Source of the DNA: Thiohalocapsa sp.
Lineage (GTDB): Bacteria > Pseudomonadota > Gammaproteobacteria > Chromatiales > Chromatiaceae
Reading direction: 5' to 3'
NCBI GenBank assembly: GCA_021736785.1
Contig: JAIPFF010000018.1
Location: 1-64,000, forward strand
Length of the DNA: 64,000 nt
Below the pieces are notes generated by a model. The model did not search any database. It was not told where the DNA came from and saw nothing but the letters and a program-made list of their open reading frames with translations. Positions within the stretch are counted from its first letter, which is position 1. The number at the start of each line of letters is the position of its first letter. This document shows positions 18,706 to 27,444 of this stretch, in pieces. The position numbers and the translations under genes were made by a program.

Positions 18706-19867
18706 TGCTCACCTCCGGTTCGGCCAGGGGCGGCGCCGATGCGGACGTCGCCGAGGGCGCCATGCCCCGCGTGCGCTGCGCCCAGGCCCGAATGCGCGGG
18801 AAGATCGGCGCGACGTAGACGCTGTAGAGTCCGGCGAGGCCGTTCGGGAAGGCCATAACCACGGCGATGAACAAGGCGCCCATCGCGAACAGCCACAGCT
18901 CCGGGAAGGCCTCGGATAAGGCGCTCTTGGCCCAGTTGACGATCAGCGCCCCGTAGACCGCGCCGAGGATGGACAGCCGCCCGCCGACGGCGGCGAAGAT
19001 GACCATCTCGATGGACGGCACGATGCCGACGAACGACGGGGACATGAAGCCGAACTGCAGCGTGAACATGGCCCCGCCGACGCCGGACATGGCCGCGGCG
19101 ACGCAGAAGATGAAAATCTTGAAATTGGCCACGCTGTAGCCCGAGAAGCGCACCCGGTCCTCCTTGCCGCGCATGGCCACCAAAATGCGCCCGAGCTTCG
19201 ACGTCAGGATCCAGCGCGCCAGCACCAGCGCGCCGAGCAGCAGCACTGCGTTGACGAAATACAGAATGGTCTTCGCGCTTTCGCTGCGGATGTCCCAGCC
19301 CAGCAGCGTGCGCAGGTCGGTGATGCCGTTGATGCCGCCGGTGTAGCCCTGCTGACCGATGATCAGGATGGTCATGATGGCAGCGATAGCCTGGGTGATG
19401 ATGGCGAAGTAGACGCCGCTGACCCGCCGCTTGAACATGGCCACGCCGATAACGTAGGCGAACACCGCGGGTACGACGAGGACCGCGATCAGTGCCACCG
19501 GTAAGTAATTGAAGGGTTCCCAGAACCAGGGCAGGGCGGTGATCTGGTTCCAGTCCATGAAGTCCGGAATACCCGGCGTGGACTGGATGGCGGTGGCCTC
19601 GGGCGTCGACGATTCCAGCTTCAGGAACATGGCCAGGCAGTAGCCGCCGAGCCCGAAGAACACGCCTTGGCCCAGGCTCAGGATGCCGCCGTAGCCCCAG
19701 CACAGTACCAGGCCGACGGCGACGAAGGCGTAGGTCAAGTAGCGCCCGACGAGGTTCAGCCGGAAGCTGTCGAGCAGCACCGGAAACACCAGCAGGATCA
19801 GTCCTGCCAGCAGCGCGAAACCGAGCCAGAACGAACGGCTCGCGGCGGTCGATTGAGCAGCATTCAT
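18695..19867 (-). CDS. urtC: urea/short-chain amide ABC transporter permease
   Basis: A 390-residue LivM-type inner-membrane permease with about ten hydrophobic segments. It carries family features such as CWGYGGILSLGQGVFFGLGGY and RVRFSGYSVANFKIFIFCVAAAMSGVGGAMF. It pairs with urtB to form the channel. The C-terminal 40 residues are hydrophilic and Pro/Ala-rich. It lies 13 bp after urtB. Confidence 0.92.
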   Translation of the reverse strand: MNAAQSTAASRSFWLGFALLAGLILLVFPVLLDSFRLNLVGRYLTYAFVAVGLVLCWGYGGILSLGQGVFFGLGGYCLAMFLKLESSTPEATAIQSTPGIPDFMDWNQITALPWFWEPFNYLPVALIAVLVVPAVFAYVIGVAMFKRRVSGVYFAIITQAIAAIMTILIIGQQGYTGGINGITDLRTLLGWDIRSESAKTILYFVNAVLLLGALVLARWILTSKLGRILVAMRGKEDRVRFSGYSVANFKIFIFCVAAAMSGVGGAMFTLQFGFMSPSFVGIVPSIEMVIFAAVGGRLSILGAVYGALIVNWAKSALSEAFPELWLFAMGALFIAVVMAFPNGLAGLYSVYVAPIFPRIRAWAQRTRGMAPSATSASAPPLAEPEVSNAR

Positions 19868-19880
19868 GGGTTGGGTCTCC

Positions 19881-20807
19881 TCAGCGGCGCAGCTTCAGCG
19901 AGAACAGGCCCTGCGGGCGCAGCATCAGGATCACGACCACGGTCAGCAGCGTGAGCACCTTGGCCATCGAGCCGCTCAGGAAGAACTCCATGGTCGACTG
20001 CGACTGCGAGATCACGAACGCCGATGCAATGGTGCCGAGCAGGCTTTGGGCGCCGCCGAAGACCACCACCAGAAAGGTGTCGACGATGTAGAGCTGCCCG
20101 GCGGTGGGGCCGGTGGAGCCGATCATGGTGAAGGCGCTGCCGGCGACGCCGGCGATGCCGCAGCCGAGCGCGAAGGTCATGCGGTCCATGCGCCCGGTAT
20201 CGATACCGACGGCGCCGGCCATGGCCCGGTTCTGCACCACGGCGCGGCTCTGGTTGCCCCAGCGGGAGCGAAACAGAATCAGGTAGACGCCCAGCGCGAT
20301 CAGGAACGTCAGCGCCATCACGAACAGTCCGTTGATGGGCACTTCGATCAGGTCCGTGAGCTGGAACGAGCCCATCAGCCAGTCCGGCAGCGTCACGCCC
20401 ACCTCGCGGGCGCCGAAGACGGAGCGGAAGACCTGCTGCATGATCAGGCTCAGGCCCCAGGTCGCCAGCAGGGTGTCCAGCGGCCGGTGATAGAGGTGCC
20501 GGATCATGGCCCACTCGACCAAGGCGCCGAGGGCGCCCGCGGTGACGAAGGCCAGCGCCATCGCGAGAAAGAAGTAGCTGCCGAACAGGGCCGGCATGAA
20601 GTCCGCGAACACCGTCGAGACCACGTAGGTGACGTAGGCGCCGAGGATCATGAACTCCCCGTGGGCCATATTGATGACGCCCATTTGGCCGAAAATGATG
20701 GCCAGACCCAGGGCCATCAGCACGAACACCGAGAACAAAGTCAGGCCGGCGAAGCCCTGCATTGCCAGGATCGAGCCGAGCTCGCCGAGTGTGTAGCCGT
20801 CGAACAT
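19881..20807 (-). CDS. urtB: urea/short-chain amide ABC transporter permease
   Basis: A LivH-type permease of 308 residues with about eight membrane segments. ALGLAIIFGQMGVINMAHGE is the LivH family signature. ATG 20807 is preferred over GTG 20816 because GGGAG lies eight bases before the ATG and would touch the GTG. The 108-bp gap to urtA holds a GC-rich hairpin, which may lower permease expression relative to the binding protein. Confidence 0.92.
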   Translation of the reverse strand: MFDGYTLGELGSILAMQGFAGLTLFSVFVLMALGLAIIFGQMGVINMAHGEFMILGAYVTYVVSTVFADFMPALFGSYFFLAMALAFVTAGALGALVEWAMIRHLYHRPLDTLLATWGLSLIMQQVFRSVFGAREVGVTLPDWLMGSFQLTDLIEVPINGLFVMALTFLIALGVYLILFRSRWGNQSRAVVQNRAMAGAVGIDTGRMDRMTFALGCGIAGVAGSAFTMIGSTGPTAGQLYIVDTFLVVVFGGAQSLLGTIASAFVISQSQSTMEFFLSGSMAKVLTLLTVVVILMLRPQGLFSLKLRR

Positions 20808-20853
20808 GGTGGGCACTCCCCCGGGATAACGCGTGTGGAGCCGGGCCGCCCGT

Positions 20854-20881
20854 CCCGCACCGATGCCGAGGCGGGTGCGGG
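20854..20881 (-). terminator. urtA-urtB intercistronic hairpin (possible attenuator)
   Basis: Arms CCCGCACC and GGTGCGGG enclose a 12-base loop between the urtA stop and urtB start. There is no T-tract, so partial termination or 3'-end protection of urtA mRNA are both possible. Confidence 0.4.
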
Positions 20882-20915
20882 GGGCGGCGGCGTTGCCGTC
20901 GGCGGCTGCCGGCGG

Positions 20916-22181
20916 TTATTGGTAGCCCTCGGGGAAGGGATCGGGCTCCATCAGCTCTTCGGTCTCGTAGACGACGTCGTACTGACCGTCGGCGCGGGCC
21001 AACCCGACGCGGGTCTTGCTCCACAGGTGATGGTTCTCGTGGATGCGCACGTAGCCCTCGGGTGCGGTCGTCAGCTCGATGCCCGGGGAGGCCTCGCGCA
21101 CCTTGTCGATGTCGAAGCTGCCGGCCTTCTCGACGGCGGCCTTCCACAGCCAGGGACCCAGATAGGCGGCCTGGGTCACGTCGCCGATGACGCTGTCCTC
21201 GCCCCACATCTCCTTGAACGCGGCCACGAAGGCCTTGTTGTTCTCGTTGTCGAGGCTCTGGAAGTACTTCATCGCGGCGTAGGCGCCCTCGATGTTCTCG
21301 CCGCCGATGCCGAGGATCTCGTCCTCGGTGACGGAGATGGTCAGCAGCGTGGTCTTGCCTTCGTCGATGTCGAGACCGGCGGCCTTGAGCTGCTTGTAGA
21401 AGGCGACGTTGGAGCCGCCGACGACGATGGCGTAGATGACGTCCGGCTTTCTCAGCTTGATCTTGTTGATGACCGAGTTGAACTGGGTGTGGCCGAGGGG
21501 GTAGTACTCCTCGCCGACGACCTTCAGGCCCAGCTTCTCGATGTGCTTGCGGGCGATCTTGTTGGAGGTGCGCGGCCAAATGTAGTCGGAGCCGAGCAGG
21601 AAGAAGGTCTTCGCGTCCTTCTCGTCGACCACCCAGTCGATGCCGGCGAGGATCTGCTGCGTCGCCTCCTGGCCCGTGTAGATCACGTTCGGCGACTGCT
21701 CCAGGCCCTCGTAGAAGGTCGGGTAATAGAGCATACCGTTGTACTGCTCGAAGACCGGCAGTACCGCCTTTCTGGAGGCGGACGTCCAGCAGCCGAACAC
21801 CGCGGCCACCTTATCCTCGACCAACAACTTCTTGGATTTTTCCGCGAAGGTCGGCCAGTCGCTGGCGCCGTCCTCCTGGATGATCTCGATCTTGCGTCCG
21901 AGCACGCCGCCGGCGTCGTTGATCTGCTGGATGGCGAGCTTCTCGGCCTGGACCGAGCCGGTCTCGCTGATGGCCATGGTCCCGGTTGTCGAGTGCAGGA
22001 TGCCGACGGTGACGGTGTCGTCGGTGACCGCGAGTCCGGTCGTGCTGACTTCTTCCGTCGGCGGCGCCTCGGCCAGGGCGAGCAGCGGCGCAAGACAGAG
22101 TGCGGCGCCGAGCAGGACGCCCGTCGGCTTGCTGCGCGTGGCGTGCCCGAAGATCGGGATCGTTGGTCGTGGGAATCGCAT
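20916..22181 (-). CDS. urtA: urea/short-chain amide ABC transporter substrate-binding protein
   Basis: Periplasmic binding protein of 421 residues with an N-terminal export signal (TGVLLGAALCLAPLLALA). The mature part is a LivJ/AmiC-like fold: VTVGILHSTTGTMAISETG, IQEDGASDWPTFAEKS, FGCWTSASRKAVLPVFE, then LLGSDYIWPRTSNKIA. The family includes urea-binding UrtA and the amide-binding FmdD, and sequence alone does not separate them. No urease gene is in the window and formamidase is in the same operon, so formamide or other short amides are at least as likely as urea. It is the first gene of the operon, divergent from the sensor kinase gene. Confidence 0.92.
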   Translation of the reverse strand: MRFPRPTIPIFGHATRSKPTGVLLGAALCLAPLLALAEAPPTEEVSTTGLAVTDDTVTVGILHSTTGTMAISETGSVQAEKLAIQQINDAGGVLGRKIEIIQEDGASDWPTFAEKSKKLLVEDKVAAVFGCWTSASRKAVLPVFEQYNGMLYYPTFYEGLEQSPNVIYTGQEATQQILAGIDWVVDEKDAKTFFLLGSDYIWPRTSNKIARKHIEKLGLKVVGEEYYPLGHTQFNSVINKIKLRKPDVIYAIVVGGSNVAFYKQLKAAGLDIDEGKTTLLTISVTEDEILGIGGENIEGAYAAMKYFQSLDNENNKAFVAAFKEMWGEDSVIGDVTQAAYLGPWLWKAAVEKAGSFDIDKVREASPGIELTTAPEGYVRIHENHHLWSKTRVGLARADGQYDVVYETEELMEPDPFPEGYQ

Positions 22182-22767
22182 GTCGCTTTACCTGTCGTTG
22201 AGCGCGGCCGGGGAGCGCGGCGACTCCGCCGGCGGCGCGGCTGCGGTTGGACGAGAAGTGCGACCGAAGGGTCCGGCTGAACCCTTGCGGCCTGGCGAAG
22301 AGGATGCGGTGCGCCGGGAACGCACTGAATACGTCAAATGACGTATGGCAGGGATCGCCGCTCGGCCCTACGCTGCGCGACGAGCGAGTTTCCGATACCG
22401 GCTCCGCAAGATCCGCAAGCGCGAGTGCGCCGTCTTGGCGTGGCGCTGCCGGCGGCCGCGCCGAACACGCTTGGCGCGCAGACGGTCCGCGGCTCTTGCA
22501 ACCGCGGCGCCTGCCGGCATCTTTTCGCCGACAAACGCATCGGCTTCGACAAGATCACCGACACCGGTACGAGGCCGGCGGCGGCGACGCGCGGCCGGGC
22601 GAGCGTCGCCCGCAGCGCAGGCAGGCTGCACGACAACGGGCCGCGCTGCCGCAGGGCGCGCAGGCCAAGCCGGCAAGGCGCCGCGGACGGCGTCGCACAG
22701 CATCAGGATCGGACGCCATCACCCCGCGCACGTCGGCACCTCGTCCGCTCGGCGCGATTAGGCCCCT
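22182..22767. other. 586-bp divergent control region between urtA and the sensor kinase gene
   Basis: No convincing gene is seen; the reading frames here are GC-rich and without family features. It must hold the promoters of the urt-fmd operon and of the kinase-regulator pair. The palindrome at 22329-22346 is the only clear motif. Confidence 0.6.
22329..22346. promoter_or_regulatory. perfect palindrome, candidate operator of the amide operon
   Basis: ATACGTCA and TGACGTAT are separated by AA, about 150 bp upstream of the urtA start. The size suits a dimeric LuxR-type regulator such as the one encoded at 26148-27074. The link is inferred from position only. Confidence 0.5.
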
Positions 22768-25700
22768 ATGGCGAAGCCGCAGCCGATTCAGCGCATCCGG
22801 CGCACCTACAACCAATGGGTCGCGAACGAGACCCTGGAAGACTTCGCGCTGCGCTTTACCGCCGAGCGCGCGCGTAAGTGGTCCGCGGCGCGGGTCGCCA
22901 ACACCGCCCTCGGCTCGATCTCTTTCCTGGCGTTGGAGGCGATCGGTGCCGCCATCACGCTGAGCTACGGCTTCGCCAACGCGGTTGCGGCCATCCTGGC
23001 GGTGGGCCTGCTGATCTTCCTCACCGGGCTGCCCATCAGCTATTACGCGGCCCGCGACGGCGTCGATATCGACTTGCTCTCGCGCGGGGCCGGCTTCGGC
23101 TACATGGGCTCGACGGTCACCTCGCTGATCTATGCCTCGTTCACGTTCGTCTTTTTCGCACTGGAAGCGGCCATCATGGCGACGGCGCTGGAACTGGTGC
23201 TCGGCCTGCCGCTGTCCATCGGCTACGTGCTGAGCTCGCTCGCGATCATTCCGCTGGTGACCCACGGCATCACCTTCATCAGCCGTTTTCAGCTCTGGAC
23301 CCAGCCGCTGTGGATCGGGCTGCACCTGCTGCCGTTCGTCTTCATGGCCTTCCAGGGCCCGGAGCAGTATCGGGGCTGGACCGAGTTTGCGGGCGTTACC
23401 GGCGCCTCCGACGGCAGCTTCGATCTGCTGCTGTTCGGCGCCGCCTCCGCCGTGGTCTTTTCGCTGACGGCCCAGATCGGCGAGCAGGTCGACTTCCTGC
23501 GCTTTCTGCCGCCGCGGCGCGACGGCAATCGGCTGCAATGGTGGGTGTCGATGGTGTCCGGCGGCCCCGGCTGGATCGTGATCGGCGCCGCCAAGATGCT
23601 GGCCGGCTCGTTTTTGGCGTATCTCGCCATCGGTCTGCTGGCCTCGCCCGAGAGTGCGCGCGACCCCTCGTCGCTGTATCTGCTGGCCTACGGCGAGGTC
23701 TTCGGCCACCCCGCGCTGGCGCTGGCGGTGACCGGGCTGTTCGTCGTGCTCTCGCAGGTCAAGATCAACGTCACCAATGCCTACGCCGGCTCCATCGCCT
23801 GGTCGAACTTCTTCTCGCGGCTGACGCGCAGCCATCCCGGGCGGGTGGTGTGGCTGGTGTTCAATGTCGTCATCGCGCTGATGCTGATGGAGCTCGGCAT
23901 CTACAAGGCGCTGGAGCAGATCCTGGGGCTCTATTCCATCCTGGCGGTGGCCTGGGTCGGGGCGCTGGTGGCGGATCTGGTGGTGAACAAGCCGCTTGGC
24001 CTGAGTCCGCCGCGGATCGAGTTCAAGCGGGCCTATCTCTACGACATCAATCCCGTCGGCGTCGGCGCGATGATCATCGCCATTGCCGTGGCGCTGCTGG
24101 CCTACGCCGGCATCTTCGGCGAGCTGCTGCGGGCGCTGTCCTCGTTCGTCGCGTTGGGCATCGCGTTCGCGGCCGCGCCGCTGATCGCCTGGCTGACCAA
24201 AGGGCGTTACTACCTGGCGCGGCCCATCGAGCCGCCCGCCGCGGATGCCGACAAGACAACGCGCTGCTGCGTCTGCGACAACCATTTCGACGGGCCGGAC
24301 ATGGCGCCGTGCCCGGCCTACTCGGGGCCGATCTGCTCCCTATGCTGTTCGCTGGACACGCGCTGCCGGGACATGTGCAAGCAGGGCTCGCGGCTCTCGG
24401 AGCAGATGCTGGCCTGGATGCGGGCGTGGATGCCGGAGCCTCTGGTGGCGAGCTTGAACTCCAGGCTCGGGCACTATCTGGGGCTGCTGATCCTGCTCGG
24501 CGGACTGATGAGCGCAACGCTCTGGCTGATCTATCTGCAGGCCACGCTCGACGCCGGCGTCCCCGCGGAAGTCGTCGCGCAGACGCTGTGGCGGGTATTT
24601 TTTCTCTCCATGCTCGGCTTCGGCGTCGTCGCCTGGCTGATCGTGCTCGTCAGCGAGAGCCGCCGCTTTGCCCAAGACGAGGCCCGGCGGCATACGCATA
24701 TGCTGGTCAAGGAGATCGAGGCCCACGAGCGCACCGACGCGCTGCTGCAGCAGGCCAAAGAGACCGCCGAGGCCGCCAATCAGGCCAAGAGCCGCTATGT
24801 GGTGGGCTTGAGCCACGAGTTCCGCACACCGCTCAACGTCATCAGCGGCTATACGCAATTGCTGGAGCGCGACACGGCGATCCCGAGCCAGTGCGCACCG
24901 GCGCTCGGCGTCATCAAGCGCAGCGCCGACCACCTTTCCGAGCTGATCAGCGGTTTGCTCGACGTGGCCAAGATCGAGGCCGGGCGTCTGCACCTGCACC
25001 GCGACGAGGTGGACCTGCCGGGTTTCCTCGGTCAGATCGTCGACATGTTCCGGCTGCAGGCCGCCGCCAAGGGCATCGAGTTTCACTTCGAGTCGTCCGG
25101 CAAGCTGCCGCGGACCATCAGCACCGACGAGAACCGCCTGCGCCAGATCCTGATCAATCTGCTGACCAACGCCATCAAGTTCACCGCCTCCGGGCACGTG
25201 GTGCTGCGTGTGCACTACCACGCCCAGGTCGCGGAGTTGGAGGTTCAGGACACCGGCATCGGTATTGCAGCCGACGATCTGCAGCGAATCTTCGAGCCCT
25301 TCGAGCGAGCCGCCTCGCCGGTGGTGAAATCCGCCCGCGGCACCGGTCTGGGGCTCTCCATCTGCCGGCTGCTGACCGAGGTCATGGGCGGCGAGATCCG
25401 CGTCGACAGCGAGCCCGGCCGCGGCAGCAGGTTCCGGGTCAAGCTATTCTTGCCCGAGATCGCCAATCCCTTGGGACTGCCGCAGCCGGCGCGCCCCATC
25501 ATCGGCTACGAGGGCTCGCGGCGCACCGTCATCGTCGCCGACGACGAGCCCGACCACCGCGGCCTGATCGAAGACATCCTCGCGCCGCTGGGCTTCGTCG
25601 TGCTCGGCGCGGCGGACGGGCCGGACTGCCTGGCGCTGGCCGAGAAGCACCCGCCGGACTTGTTTCTGCTCGACATCTCCATGCCCGGCATGAACGGTTG

Positions 25701-26151
25701 GGAGCTGGCCCACGCGTTGCGCGACGGCGGCTTCGATCGGACGCCCATCGTCATGGTCTCCGCCGACGTCGCCGAGGGCATGGAAGGCCCCGAGGACGCG
25801 CGGGCTCACGACGGCTACGTGGTCAAGCCGATTCTGGTCTCGGTGCTGCTGGAGCAGATCCGCGCCCGCTTGGGGCTGAGCTGGATTCACGCCGCGGCGC
25901 CGGTCGAGCCGAAGGCCGTCGCTCCGGGCTCCCCGACGGCCTGGACCGACGCGGAGATCCCGCCCCGCGGCGAGCTGGAGGATCTGCTCGGGCTGGTCGG
26001 CATCGGCCATGTCCGCGGCGTGACCTCGAAGCTCGAATCACTGGGGCAGCGTTATCCCCACAGCCGCCATTTGATCGGCGAGCTGCATGAAATGCTGAAG
26101 GGATTCCAACTGAAGCAGATGTCCGCCCTGCTGGAGACCTTGCTGCGATGA
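22768..26151 (+). CDS. hybrid histidine kinase with an NCS1 transporter-like membrane domain
   Basis: A 1127-residue fusion. Residues 1-480 look like a complete NCS1 (purine/cytosine/allantoin) carrier with about twelve membrane segments (TALGSISFLALEAIGAAIT, GLPISYYAARDGVDIDLL then SRGAGFGYMGS). Residues about 499-536 are Cys-rich (CCVCDNHF, CPAYSGPICSLCC, CRDMCK). Two more membrane segments follow near 570-640. The kinase core has SHEFRTPLN with His about 683, an N box LINLLTNAIKF, and G boxes DTGIGI and GTGLGLSI. A receiver follows with Asp about 969 (LFLLDISMPGMNG), then a C-terminal helical tail. It overlaps the LuxR-type regulator gene by 4 bp and is divergent from the urt-fmd operon, so the membrane part probably senses a nitrogen compound. 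Confidence 0.87.
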   Translation: MAKPQPIQRIRRTYNQWVANETLEDFALRFTAERARKWSAARVANTALGSISFLALEAIGAAITLSYGFANAVAAILAVGLLIFLTGLPISYYAARDGVDIDLLSRGAGFGYMGSTVTSLIYASFTFVFFALEAAIMATALELVLGLPLSIGYVLSSLAIIPLVTHGITFISRFQLWTQPLWIGLHLLPFVFMAFQGPEQYRGWTEFAGVTGASDGSFDLLLFGAASAVVFSLTAQIGEQVDFLRFLPPRRDGNRLQWWVSMVSGGPGWIVIGAAKMLAGSFLAYLAIGLLASPESARDPSSLYLLAYGEVFGHPALALAVTGLFVVLSQVKINVTNAYAGSIAWSNFFSRLTRSHPGRVVWLVFNVVIALMLMELGIYKALEQILGLYSILAVAWVGALVADLVVNKPLGLSPPRIEFKRAYLYDINPVGVGAMIIAIAVALLAYAGIFGELLRALSSFVALGIAFAAAPLIAWLTKGRYYLARPIEPPAADADKTTRCCVCDNHFDGPDMAPCPAYSGPICSLCCSLDTRCRDMCKQGSRLSEQMLAWMRAWMPEPLVASLNSRLGHYLGLLILLGGLMSATLWLIYLQATLDAGVPAEVVAQTLWRVFFLSMLGFGVVAWLIVLVSESRRFAQDEARRHTHMLVKEIEAHERTDALLQQAKETAEAANQAKSRYVVGLSHEFRTPLNVISGYTQLLERDTAIPSQCAPALGVIKRSADHLSELISGLLDVAKIEAGRLHLHRDEVDLPGFLGQIVDMFRLQAAAKGIEFHFESSGKLPRTISTDENRLRQILINLLTNAIKFTASGHVVLRVHYHAQVAELEVQDTGIGIAADDLQRIFEPFERAASPVVKSARGTGLGLSICRLLTEVMGGEIRVDSEPGRGSRFRVKLFLPEIANPLGLPQPARPIIGYEGSRRTVIVADDEPDHRGLIEDILAPLGFVVLGAADGPDCLALAEKHPPDLFLLDISMPGMNGWELAHALRDGGFDRTPIVMVSADVAEGMEGPEDARAHDGYVVKPILVSVLLEQIRARLGLSWIHAAAPVEPKAVAPGSPTAWTDAEIPPRGELEDLLGLVGIGHVRGVTSKLESLGQRYPHSRHLIGELHEMLKGFQLKQMSALLETLLR

Positions 26152-27074
26152 CGACACTTAGCGCACTGACCCGAGAGACCGTGCTGGTGGTGGACGACTC
26201 GCCGGACACCCTGGGCCTGCTGACCGATTCCCTGGAGGCGCTGGGGCTGACGGTGCTTGTCGCCCTCGACGGCGAGACCACCATGACGCTGCTGGAGCGG
26301 GTCACGCCCGACGTGATCCTGATGGACGCGCTGATGCCCGGCATGGACGGCTTCGAGACCACCCGGCGCATCAAGCTCAGGCGCGAGCTGGCGCATATCC
26401 CGGTGATCTTCATGACGGGCCTGAGCGAGACCCGGCATATCGTCGAGGGCTTCAAGGCCGGCGGCGTCGACTATCTGACCAAGCCCATCGTGCCGGATGA
26501 GGTGATCGTGCGCATGCGCGTCCACCTCGCCAACGCGCGCCAGACCCACAGCGCCCACGAGGCCCTCGACGATGCGCGCCGTTTCCTGCTCTCGGTGGAC
26601 CGCGACGGACGCATTCTGTGGGGCACCCCGCAGGCAGCCCGGCTGGTGGAAGGCGGACCGCCGGAGCTGTCGGCGGACGGGGCGACTCTGGCGGTGGCGT
26701 TGCGCATCTGGCTGCGGCGCTGCATCGACGGCGGGCCGCGCGAGAGCCGCGAGTGGTCCATCGCTACCGGCGAGGACGCCAAGCTGGTGGTGACCTACTT
26801 CGGCGAGGTCGGCCGCGACGAGTTCCTGCTGCGCCTGGTGGAGCACAGTCTTGCCGGCGATCGGGCACGCCTGCAGGAGCGCTTCGGCGTCACCCCGCGG
26901 GAGGCGGAAGTCCTGTTTTGGATCGCCCGCGGCAAGTCCAACCGGGAGATCGCGCTGATCCTCGACCTCAGCCCGCGCACCGTCAACAAGCATCTGGAGC
27001 TCGTTTTCCAGAAGCTGGCGGTGGATAACCGCACCTCCGCCGCGACGCTCGCGCTGCAGGCCCTGGGCGGATGA
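26148..27074 (+). CDS. LuxR-type response regulator
   Basis: A 308-residue regulator. The receiver occupies residues 12-125 with VLVVDDSPDT, phosphoacceptor Asp 60 (VILMDALMPGMDG) and the Lys of YLTKPI. A central 100-residue PAS-like region follows (FLLSVDRDGRILWGTPQA). The LuxR/FixJ DNA-binding helix-turn-helix is at about 240-300 (GVTPREAEVLFWIARGKSN, then IALILDLSPRTVNKHLELVF). Its ATG overlaps the kinase stop (ATGA), so the two are made together. It probably activates or represses urt-fmd; the palindrome at 22329-22346 is a candidate site. Confidence 0.9.
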   Translation: MTTLSALTRETVLVVDDSPDTLGLLTDSLEALGLTVLVALDGETTMTLLERVTPDVILMDALMPGMDGFETTRRIKLRRELAHIPVIFMTGLSETRHIVEGFKAGGVDYLTKPIVPDEVIVRMRVHLANARQTHSAHEALDDARRFLLSVDRDGRILWGTPQAARLVEGGPPELSADGATLAVALRIWLRRCIDGGPRESREWSIATGEDAKLVVTYFGEVGRDEFLLRLVEHSLAGDRARLQERFGVTPREAEVLFWIARGKSNREIALILDLSPRTVNKHLELVFQKLAVDNRTSAATLALQALGG

Positions 27075-27444
27075 GGGGCGGTCCGTGCGGCCGCCGCCGT
27101 CGTGAAACCGCCCGATCCCGCGCCCGATCCTGCCCGATCCTGTTTGTATAGATTCCGCGCCCGGCCTGCGCGCGCTCGACGTACGGCACCCGCACCCCGG
27201 TATCCGCGCCGACGAAGCCGCAGCGGGTCCGGCCGCGCTCGCCCGCATCCGGCGCGTTTCCCCGTCATCGGCAATTGAGCGAGCGCAACTTCCGTCGAAT
27301 CGGAACGTCGGAAATTACCGAAACGAGAAGCGGTTCTGCGATAGGTCAATCCTCCGCATTGTATGCTCCCCGCGAGGAGATATAGTCTTATGCACCGTTG
27401 CCCGTGTACGCGGGGGATGACCCAACATCACACCAGGGGGCACG
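27075..27444. other. 370-bp region upstream of the GH13_18 gene
   Basis: No gene is seen. It contains three copies of GCCCGATCC (27110-27118, 27122-27130, 27132-27140) and, at 27397-27424, a hairpin that resembles half of a type I-E CRISPR repeat (CCCGTGTACGCGGG followed by GGATGACCCA), 20 bp before the start codon of the next gene. Confidence 0.5.
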
